Below are positions 8,483-14,115 of a stretch of DNA of 64,000 bases, in pieces; positions within the stretch are counted from its first letter, which is position 1, and each line of letters starts with the position of its first letter. Source of the stretch: Dyella sedimenti (lineage in GTDB: Bacteria > Pseudomonadota > Gammaproteobacteria > Xanthomonadales > Rhodanobacteraceae); assembly GCF_022760995.1 (NCBI RefSeq), contig NZ_JAKWJO010000010.1, positions 79,839 to 143,838 on the forward strand, given 5' to 3'. A model generated the notes under the pieces. It had not been told where the DNA came from, ran no database searches, and saw only the letters and a program-made list of their open reading frames with translations. The position numbers and the translations under genes are program-made.

Positions 8483-8513
8483 TCCGGCCCGGCGTGCCAA
8501 ACGCCGGGCCGGA
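8483..8513 (+). terminator. Strong hairpin after the H1-like gene
   Basis: A perfect 13-bp GC-rich stem (8483-8495 and 8501-8513) with a five-base loop begins 11 nt after the H1-like stop and is followed by CCGTTTAAAA. It is a probable terminator with a weak T tract. Confidence 0.65.
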
Positions 8514-8564
8514 CCGTTTAAAAGCCACTGTTGTGACCGCATATTTGAGTAGCTAGTCACCCGG

Positions 8565-8618
8565 CTTTTAGCTCGTCAGTCCTGCCTTTTAGCTCGTCAT
8601 TCCGGCGCACGCCGGAAT
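8565..8618. repeat. Direct repeat plus GTCATTCCGGC palindrome
   Basis: CTTTTAGCTCGTCA occurs twice, starting at 8565 and 8586. The second copy runs into a palindrome, ATTCCGGC (8599-8606) and GCCGGAAT (8611-8618). The palindrome belongs to the same class as the one at 3878-3905. It lies in the gap between the H1-like gene and nrdJb. Confidence 0.6.
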
Positions 8619-8709
8619 CCAGAGCCTCGATAACCAGTTTTCGCGAAGCGTACAGTTCGCTCTCCGCCCCAGGCTGCAACGCCGCCAAATCCGTCAGAGA
8701 ACCAAAGTC

Positions 8710-9447
8710 ATGGCGATCAAGATCGAAAAAAAGATCAAGGGCTACAACGTCGTCAAGCCCGAGGACAAGGCCGCGCCCGCCGCCGCACCCGCCCCGGCCG
8801 CTCCCAAGGAAGCGCCCAAGGCCGAAGTCATCCAGATGCACGAGAGCCTGGAACGTCCCGAGACGCTCGTCGGCTCCACCTACAAGATCAAATCGCCGCT
8901 GTTCGAGCACGCGTTGTACGTCACCGTCAACGACATCGTGCTCAACGCCGGCACCCCGCACGAACAGCGCCGCCCCTTCGAGATCTTCATCAACTCGAAG
9001 AACATGGACCACTTCCAGTGGATCGTGGCGCTCACCCGCATCATCTCCGCCGTATTCCGCAAGGGCGGCGACGTCACCTTCCTGGTGGAAGAGATGAAGG
9101 CCGTATTCGACCCGCGCGGCGGCTACTTCAAGGCCGGCGGCATCTACATGCCCAGCATCGTCGCCGAGATCGGCGCCGTCATCGAGCAGCACATGAAGAT
9201 GATCGGCCTGATCCACGACCCGGACATGGACGAGAGCACCCGCCAGCTCATCGCCGAAAAGCGCGCCGCCTACGAGGCCGCTGCCACCGGTGCCAAGAAA
9301 GCCCCCACCACCGACGACGTCCCCACCGAACCCTCCAACGGCTTCCCCCCAGGCGCTACCCTCTGCGCCAAGTGCAACACCAAGGCGCTGGTACTGATGG
9401 ACGGCTGCCAGACTTGCTTGAATTGTGGGTATAGCAAGTGTGGATGA
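8710..9447 (+). CDS. Ribonucleotide reductase NrdJb: TSCPD domain plus zinc ribbon
   Basis: This 245-residue protein supplies the C-terminal part of a split class II ribonucleotide reductase. After an Ala/Pro-rich linker (about 18-38) comes a TSCPD-type domain (about 50-170) and a cysteine-rich tail with Cys219, Cys222, Cys233, Cys236, Cys239 and Cys244. In unsplit NrdJ these elements are fused to the catalytic chain and carry the cysteines that re-reduce the active site. Separate NrdJa and NrdJb proteins are known from Pseudomonas. The last residues are KCG. The H1-like gene lies between this gene and nrdJ, so the pair is not directly adjacent. Confidence 0.88.
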   Translation: MAIKIEKKIKGYNVVKPEDKAAPAAAPAPAAPKEAPKAEVIQMHESLERPETLVGSTYKIKSPLFEHALYVTVNDIVLNAGTPHEQRRPFEIFINSKNMDHFQWIVALTRIISAVFRKGGDVTFLVEEMKAVFDPRGGYFKAGGIYMPSIVAEIGAVIEQHMKMIGLIHDPDMDESTRQLIAEKRAAYEAAATGAKKAPTTDDVPTEPSNGFPPGATLCAKCNTKALVLMDGCQTCLNCGYSKCG

Positions 9448-9464
9448 GTTTTGATGAGTAATTG

Positions 9465-9497
9465 AAAAGCTGCCTTATCCAAGGCAGCTTTTTTTTT
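9465..9497 (+). terminator. Rho-independent terminator after nrdJb
   Basis: AAAAGCTGCCTT, a four-base loop and AAGGCAGCTTTT form a stem directly followed by more T residues (TTTTTTT to 9497). This is a textbook intrinsic terminator, and marks the left edge of the AT-richer accessory region. Confidence 0.9.
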
Positions 9498-9568
9498 GCT
9501 CATTGGATGCTTCGATTAGTGCGAAAATACGCCAAATCTATTAATTGGCTTCAAAAGGGGGCTGGCGA

Positions 9569-10606
9569 ATGACAAAAATTCTCGCTCTATATAACCACAA
9601 AGGTGGCGTGTCAAAGACAACGACGTCGTTTAATCTGGCGCATTCGCTTTCGGTGCTAGGGAAAAAAGTTCTATTGGTGGATGCCGACCCTCAATGCAAC
9701 CTGACCGAACTCTGTCTGACTACCGTCATTCAGGAGCTCGATGAAGCACTTGTCGAAGGAGCTCAGGAGGGAGTCTTGCCTGGAACTACTGTTCTTGAAG
9801 CACTACGTCCTCGATTTGATGGTGAGCGCCCATCCGTAGATATTGATGCCATTGAGTTGGTCCAGCTTCAAGATAAAGGCGTAAGTCTTTTTAGGGGGGA
9901 TATCGGCTTAAGTGAAGCAGAGGACGTACTGTCTGCGGCTCATAGTCAACGCACTACTAACGATATTCACCAGAAGCGGAACTATGTGGCTATATACGAC
10001 ATGCTTAGCCGCCTGGGTGAAAAATTTAATTTTGATTTCATAATCATTGATGTCGGCCCCAGTGCGGGAGCGTTGACGCGGTCGTGCTTCCTAGCAGCTG
10101 ATTTGTTCCTTGTGCCAGTTGTACCTGATCGTTTCAATTTTCAGGCGATTGGGTCTCTTAAGACTATTATCGCAAAATGGGTCCGAGAGCACTCTGCAAT
10201 TATTTCGGATTTCAAATCGCTGGGGCTCAACGTCGCTCGCGGATCACCTCAGTTTCGTGGTCTAGTAATGCAGCGTTATCAGCGATATGGAGGGAACGCC
10301 AAGCCAGCATTTCAGCATTGGATGGATCGAATTAAAGAAAGAGTCACTGCGGAGCTTTTGCCATCAATTGTAGTGGCAAGTGGCAGCAAGGAAATTGTCG
10401 CCGAGGTTTGTTGGAACTCTCCCGTGGCGATTGAAATTCCGGAATTCGCAAGCCTCGGACCTATGATGCTGACCCAAGGCAAGCCAGTATGGGCACTCAC
10501 AAAAGCTGAGACCGGTTGGACGGGAGCTGTCTGGGAGGACCGAAAGCCCGCGATGGAGGATTTCGGTAAGAGGTTTACGGACCTGGCTTCACGGGTGCTT
10601 ACGTAA
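9569..10606 (+). CDS. ParA/MinD-like P-loop ATPase
   Basis: This 345-residue protein starts with the deviant Walker A motif of ParA-family ATPases (NHKGGVSKTTTSFN; Lys11 is the signature lysine, Lys16 the P-loop lysine), then LLVDADPQCNLTEL and a Walker B-like FDFIIIDVGPSAG. ParA proteins use ATP-driven dimerisation to position DNA or protein cargo. No parB or plasmid replication gene is visible, so chromosome or plasmid partition is not supported. The ATG at 9569 is preferred over a TTG at 9545 because AGGGGG precedes it. The stop is only 1 nt before the next start, so the two genes are almost certainly co-translated partners. Base composition is clearly lower in GC than the upstream core genes. 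Confidence 0.85.
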   Translation: MTKILALYNHKGGVSKTTTSFNLAHSLSVLGKKVLLVDADPQCNLTELCLTTVIQELDEALVEGAQEGVLPGTTVLEALRPRFDGERPSVDIDAIELVQLQDKGVSLFRGDIGLSEAEDVLSAAHSQRTTNDIHQKRNYVAIYDMLSRLGEKFNFDFIIIDVGPSAGALTRSCFLAADLFLVPVVPDRFNFQAIGSLKTIIAKWVREHSAIISDFKSLGLNVARGSPQFRGLVMQRYQRYGGNAKPAFQHWMDRIKERVTAELLPSIVVASGSKEIVAEVCWNSPVAIEIPEFASLGPMMLTQGKPVWALTKAETGWTGAVWEDRKPAMEDFGKRFTDLASRVLT

Positions 10607-10607
10607 T

Positions 10608-11303
10608 ATGGAGTACCACGTCGTTGCATTTATGGACGTGCTTGGCTTTTCTCAGATGGTTAGGTCTGACTCGGGAAGCGAAATACCAGAGTACTTGCCA
10701 ATCTTTCGCAAAGTTCTGGCCGAGGTGAGAAATCGCTTTGACGGTAAGGAAGGCCTTGATGTCAAAATGTTTTCGGACTCGGTTGTTATCAGCGCACCTC
10801 TTTCCCCAGAGAACGTTGGTGAAGTAGCGAACGCTTGTGCTGTTATGCAATGCCAATTCCTTGCTCAAGGAATTTTATTGCGAGGCGGTATTTCATTTGG
10901 GAAGCATTTTTCAGACGATTTGGTGTTGTTTTCCTCTGGAATGATTTTGGCTTACGAGCTTGAGAGTAAAAGAGCTAAGTTTCCGAGAATTGTTGTCGAT
11001 AAAAATCTATTGGATTATTTTCTAAATTACCCTGGCTTGAAGCCTGGGTTACGTAATAATGTGTGTGGGATTGTGTTAGAAGACCCTGATGGGTGCGTAT
11101 TTATTGATTATTTGTTTTCCGGAGACTTTGTGCTTCTTAGTAAGAGTGTGGAAAAGCTTTTTTCTCGCGTACACACTGGAGAGGATGGCGTACTAGAAAA
11201 GATGCGATGGCTTCATGACTACCATTCTTATTGCGCCACACGGCTGTCTAGAAAAGATCTTCTTCTTAGCAATTTTAAATCTGGCTTTTCATTGGTTGGC
11301 TAA
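10608..11303 (+). CDS. Class III nucleotide cyclase-like protein of unknown function
   Basis: I do not recognise a named family, but the 231 residues carry the landmarks of a class III cyclase domain in order: FMDVLGF with Asp10 (compare FxDIxGF), VKMFSDSVVIS with Lys53 and Asp57 (compare VKTIGDxxMA), LRGGISFG at 91-98 (compare RIGIHTG), and GMILAYELES at 111-120 (compare VNLAARLES). Both metal-binding aspartates and the base-selecting lysine position are kept, but the Asn and Arg of the last motif are replaced by Ile and Glu. It may therefore bind a nucleotide without normal cyclase chemistry, or make an unusual product. It is coupled to the ParA-like gene. This is a by-eye alignment, not a search result. 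Confidence 0.6.
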   Translation: MEYHVVAFMDVLGFSQMVRSDSGSEIPEYLPIFRKVLAEVRNRFDGKEGLDVKMFSDSVVISAPLSPENVGEVANACAVMQCQFLAQGILLRGGISFGKHFSDDLVLFSSGMILAYELESKRAKFPRIVVDKNLLDYFLNYPGLKPGLRNNVCGIVLEDPDGCVFIDYLFSGDFVLLSKSVEKLFSRVHTGEDGVLEKMRWLHDYHSYCATRLSRKDLLLSNFKSGFSLVG

Positions 11304-11306
11304 GAG

Positions 11307-12038
11307 TTAGCCTTTGGCTAGCATCAGCATGGTTCCGGCATTGACGAGATTGTGGGCCGCCAAAGGGCCAAGAAGGCTCCCTGTGATCTGGCGCAGATAC
11401 ATAAAAGCGCATGCCCCGATGCTGACCATGGCGAATGTGCTGGGGCTGAAAGAGAAGTGGCCGTTCGAGAAGCGCAGGGCATGAATCGATGTGAAGATTA
11501 GGCTTGGTATCAAGAGGGCTATGGCCTTGTTGACCTTCCTTTGGCGGCCGGTGGCTACTTGGTTGATGAGCAGCGCAGGCATAAGGCCTCTGAATACAAG
11601 CTCTTCGTCTGTTCCTGAGGCCGCCAGCATGAACAAGAGCATGTTCATGGAAAGCTCTTGGTGCTGATGGCTGCTTTGGATTGCGCTCCAAGTTATGGCG
11701 CCCAGTACGACGAAGAGTAGGACTGTGGTTCCGATCCTTCTGGGGTTGGGGGCGCAAATGCCAATGTCCCGTAGCGTTAATTTGTCTCTGCAAATGGCGA
11801 TAAATAGGGCCAAGCCAATTAACGAGAACGCTTTGGCTGTCCAAAGCGTGTGGTGGCTTCCATTTTCACTTATGAGTATCCCGGCATATAAGCAGATGCA
11901 TTGAACTAGGAATGCCAAGTTGAATAGGGCTAGGGAGCGGATGCTTGGCAGTGCCTCCTTGAGAAATGCCTTTGATGGCAAAATAATAATGGTGGAAATT
12001 GAGAAAATGCAGAGCGATGGAATAAAGAAGGCTGGCAC
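11307..12038 (-). CDS. CPBP-family intramembrane metalloprotease (Abi-like)
   Basis: This 243-residue membrane protein has the CPBP (CAAX protease and bacteriocin-processing) signature: the EExxxR motif DEELVFRG with Glu145, Glu146 and Arg150, His186 in FTSIHA, and His229 with Asn230/Asn233 in HNLVN. Several hydrophobic segments surround these. Family members include prenyl-protein proteases and, next to bacteriocin genes, processing or self-immunity proteins. It is the last gene of the minus-strand peptide-export operon, which favours the latter roles. The GTG at 12038 has GGAG upstream. Its stop lies 3 nt from the stop of the convergent cyclase-like gene. Confidence 0.85.
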   Translation of the reverse strand: MPAFFIPSLCIFSISTIIILPSKAFLKEALPSIRSLALFNLAFLVQCICLYAGILISENGSHHTLWTAKAFSLIGLALFIAICRDKLTLRDIGICAPNPRRIGTTVLLFVVLGAITWSAIQSSHQHQELSMNMLLFMLAASGTDEELVFRGLMPALLINQVATGRQRKVNKAIALLIPSLIFTSIHALRFSNGHFSFSPSTFAMVSIGACAFMYLRQITGSLLGPLAAHNLVNAGTMLMLAKG

Positions 12039-12080
12039 ACTATCGCTCCGCTAATAAAAATGTTGATGGTTTTATTAAGT

Positions 12081-12683
12081 TTAGGTGGGCTTGCTACTGT
12101 TGTGGTCGTTGGTAGTACTGAACCCAAAATACTCACCATGGCAGATGGCGTCGGGAGGAACTTCCCGGATGACTTTGTAAGTAAGCATCATATCTCCCGT
12201 GGAAGCCATGCCGTTGAGGATTGAAAGACCGGCGAGAAAGGGAACGACGGATGGTGTTACCCAGGGAGCTATTAAAAACGGCGGGATGGTCAGTAAAACA
12301 AGGGGTGACATTAGCGTAATTATCAGGCGTCGCCTGCTTTGTTCCCCTTGGTAGGCTGCGTAAAAAACCAAGCGTTTGGGTAGCATGCCAACAATTGATT
12401 CGTTAGACATGCCGGCTTGCGGATGTGCTATAAGATGAATGAATTCATGCAATATGACGATTGAAAAGGTGAGAGGTAGAAATATTTCCGGCGGCTGGTC
12501 AAAGACGCCAAATATGTCTCGATTGCTCCACATGCTTCGCCAGGCAATATAAATAGCGGGTAAGACAATAAAAATGGCTATGACCGTGCCGATAACATGT
12601 ACGCGAGAGTAGTCAACGACGATCTTGGTCTTGTTTTCAAGATGACAATCTACCTCTGATGGCATGCCGTATTTAAAGCGCAT
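12081..12683 (-). CDS. DUF3267-like membrane zinc metalloprotease, copy 1
   Basis: This 200-residue protein has several hydrophobic segments and an HExxH zinc motif, HEFIH (His79, Glu80, His83), within the first half. A later STGD segment (Asp164) is a plausible third metal ligand, as in DUF3267/M50-like zincins. It is a paralog of the upstream gene at 12686-13345: about half the residues agree overall, but residues 2-25 are identical. The two genes are separated by 2 nt. Neither has a signal peptide. In this context it may process the exported peptide, process an immunity factor, or protect the cell; the sequence does not decide. Confidence 0.78.
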   Translation of the reverse strand: MRFKYGMPSEVDCHLENKTKIVVDYSRVHVIGTVIAIFIVLPAIYIAWRSMWSNRDIFGVFDQPPEIFLPLTFSIVILHEFIHLIAHPQAGMSNESIVGMLPKRLVFYAAYQGEQSRRRLIITLMSPLVLLTIPPFLIAPWVTPSVVPFLAGLSILNGMASTGDMMLTYKVIREVPPDAICHGEYFGFSTTNDHNSSKPT

Positions 12684-13284
12684 ATCTAATCCCCCTGATA
12701 GTCTCGGCTGTCGTTCACGCTAAATCCGAAGTAGTGGCCATGGCACATGGCATCGCGTGGAACCGTGCGAATAACCAAAAAAGTCAAAAGAATGTCCCCG
12801 GCCGATCCCACGCCATTAATGATGGATAGTAATGGAAGAAAAGGAACTATAGCGGGCGGTATAAAGGGCGCTAATAGAAAGGGCACGAAGGTAAGCACTA
12901 TTAATGGCGCCAGCAGCGTGACAATAAGGCGTTGACGGCTCTGCTCGCCTTGATAGCTCGCGTAGGCCATTCCACCCTTTGGAATGATGCCGACCACAGA
13001 GTCGCTTGACAGTCCTGCTCGTGGGTGCGTTAAAAGATGTACGAATTCGTGCAAGATGATTAAGCCTAGTAACGACGGGATGAATATTTCCGGGGGCTGT
13101 TCGAAGATGCCGACGATCACGTCGTTGGTCCACATGCTTCGCCACATCAAATAGAGACTTGGGCCTATAATAAGAAACCCAAGCATTATGGCCTTGACAT
13201 GTAGCCGCTTATAGTCAACGACGATCTTGGTCTTGTTTTCAAGATGACAATCTACTTCTGATGGCATGCCATATTTAAATCGCA
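12610..13284. repeat. 73-bp near-identical block shared by the two DUF3267 paralogs
   Basis: Bases 12610-12682 and 13212-13284 agree at 70 of 73 positions; they encode the 24 identical N-terminal residues of the two paralogs. The rest of the genes differ much more. This pattern suggests recent partial gene conversion, or strong selection on this segment. Confidence 0.8.
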
Positions 13285-13345
13285 CTTGTGTTCCTTCGGT
13301 AGCCCGGGGAATGGAAAATCCTATGGATTTCCCTAATGTTTTCAT
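12686..13345 (-). CDS. DUF3267-like membrane zinc metalloprotease, copy 2
   Basis: This 219-residue paralog of the next gene carries HEFVH (His99, Glu100, His103) and a SAGD segment (Asp184) in the same places. It has a 20-residue N-terminal extension (from MKTLGKSIG) before the block shared with copy 1. Both copies also share CHG-YFGFS near the C-terminus. Keeping all likely catalytic residues in both copies argues that both are active and perhaps act on different substrates. It is part of the minus-strand operon, 17 nt after the small membrane protein gene. Confidence 0.78.
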   Translation of the reverse strand: MKTLGKSIGFSIPRATEGTQVRFKYGMPSEVDCHLENKTKIVVDYKRLHVKAIMLGFLIIGPSLYLMWRSMWTNDVIVGIFEQPPEIFIPSLLGLIILHEFVHLLTHPRAGLSSDSVVGIIPKGGMAYASYQGEQSRQRLIVTLLAPLIVLTFVPFLLAPFIPPAIVPFLPLLSIINGVGSAGDILLTFLVIRTVPRDAMCHGHYFGFSVNDSRDYQGD

Positions 13346-13362
13346 AATAAATAATCAAGCCA

Positions 13363-13725
13363 TTATGCTGATAACTTGTTTAGGATGGCGAAGGTCAAGG
13401 CCGCTGTTGCAATTACGAGCAAGATGAGGGCCTTTTTGTTTTGTCTTACATCCTTGCGTGGCGCGCTGGAAAGAAAGACGAGATCATCAAGCCATTTTTG
13501 GCGGACGAAATATTTTGACCATTTTGGTGGATTGGATGGGCGGTAGCCAAAAAGGTACGTTGCTGTTATTAGGTAGAAATAAGTCAAAAAGACCAAGCCA
13601 TCTGTCCAGTTACTACCGTTATGTATCATGCGGTAAATGTGAGCTGGAATGCCAAATAAAAGGCCTGCCCACATGGCAAATTTTGAGGCAATTATGTAGG
13701 ATTTATCCTGGATATCTTTTTTCAT
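13363..13725 (-). CDS. Small membrane protein; candidate immunity protein
   Basis: This 120-residue protein has about three hydrophobic segments (about residues 12-30, 42-60 and 98-117), basic loops (RPSNPPKWSKYFVRQKW) and no recognised domain. It is the first gene after the double-glycine peptide precursor. In microcin and bacteriocin operons the gene next to the precursor commonly encodes a small membrane immunity protein, so that is the leading guess from position and topology alone. Confidence 0.6.
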   Translation of the reverse strand: MKKDIQDKSYIIASKFAMWAGLLFGIPAHIYRMIHNGSNWTDGLVFLTYFYLITATYLFGYRPSNPPKWSKYFVRQKWLDDLVFLSSAPRKDVRQNKKALILLVIATAALTFAILNKLSA

Positions 13726-13745
13726 TGGGTTGAGTGTGTGGCGGG

Positions 13746-13775
13746 GCGGGCGGCAGGCTGATGTCTACCGCCCGC
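13746..13775 (-). promoter_or_regulatory. Stem-loop between the precursor gene and the small membrane protein gene
   Basis: GCGGGCGG (13746-13753) and CCGCCCGC (13768-13775) form an 8-bp GC stem. On the transcribed strand it lies between the peptide precursor stop and the next start. No T tract follows, so it may be a partial terminator or a stabilising hairpin that lets the precursor mRNA exceed the downstream message. Confidence 0.4.
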
Positions 13776-13858
13776 ATTGTTGAAACCCACGATTAAATGG
13801 GCGTGTCACGCATTTGATTTATTGCGTGGTTTTCGTTCAGTTTTAAAGATTGTTGGCG

Positions 13859-14041
13859 TCAGCCGATTCCTTTCCAGATGGAAAGGCCTTCCCAAATTAT
13901 TAATCCGGCAAGAGCGCCGACGGCGGAGCCCACGGGGCCCCCAATAAGGCCAACCGTGGCCCCGACAACCACCCCGGCTGTCGCCGTGATGCCATCTCCA
14001 CCGCTGACAGCATCGGTCTGTTCAATGGTCAGTTCTTGCAT
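13859..14041 (-). CDS. Double-glycine leader peptide precursor (class II microcin/bacteriocin-like)
   Basis: This 60-residue precursor begins MQELTIEQTDAVSGG, a typical leader for C39-peptidase exporters (hydrophobic residues at spaced positions, then GG). Cleavage after Gly15 would give a 45-residue core without cysteine. The core has two interlocking glycine-zipper series: Gly8, 12, 16, 20 and Gly19, 23, 27, 31. Its tail is IIWEGLSIWKGIG. Such peptides are usually membrane-active. The ATG has an excellent ribosome site (AAGGAGAT). The exporter with a C39 domain is encoded 74 nt upstream in the same direction. I do not recognise the core as a known bacteriocin. Confidence 0.85.
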   Translation of the reverse strand: MQELTIEQTDAVSGGDGITATAGVVVGATVGLIGGPVGSAVGALAGLIIWEGLSIWKGIG

Positions 14042-14081
14042 GTCTATCTCCTTTCATTAATTGCGTCCTGATTTGAATTGC

Positions 14082-14109
14082 ATTGCCGGCAGGACGCGTC
14101 GCCGGCAAT
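14082..14109 (-). promoter_or_regulatory. Stem-loop between exporter and precursor genes
   Basis: ATTGCCGGC (14082-14090) and GCCGGCAAT (14101-14109) form a perfect 9-bp stem with a ten-base loop, just after the ABC exporter stop and 41 bases before the precursor start. It could be an attenuator or an RNA-processing site separating low exporter expression from high precursor expression. Confidence 0.45.
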
Positions 14110-14115
14110 CCTTGG

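Noticed and set aside
7844..8560. Minus-strand frames with Phe/Leu-rich hydrophobic repeats
   Set aside because: They are the antisense reading of the lysine-rich H1-like repeats and only mimic membrane helices.
9569..10606. Plasmid or chromosome partition locus
   Set aside because: No parB, parS-like repeats or replication gene is present.
9569..11303. Complete Pycsar anti-phage system
   Set aside because: The cyclase-like protein lacks the usual Asn/Arg residues and no Pycsar effector (TIR or membrane effector) is adjacent; only the resemblance is reported.
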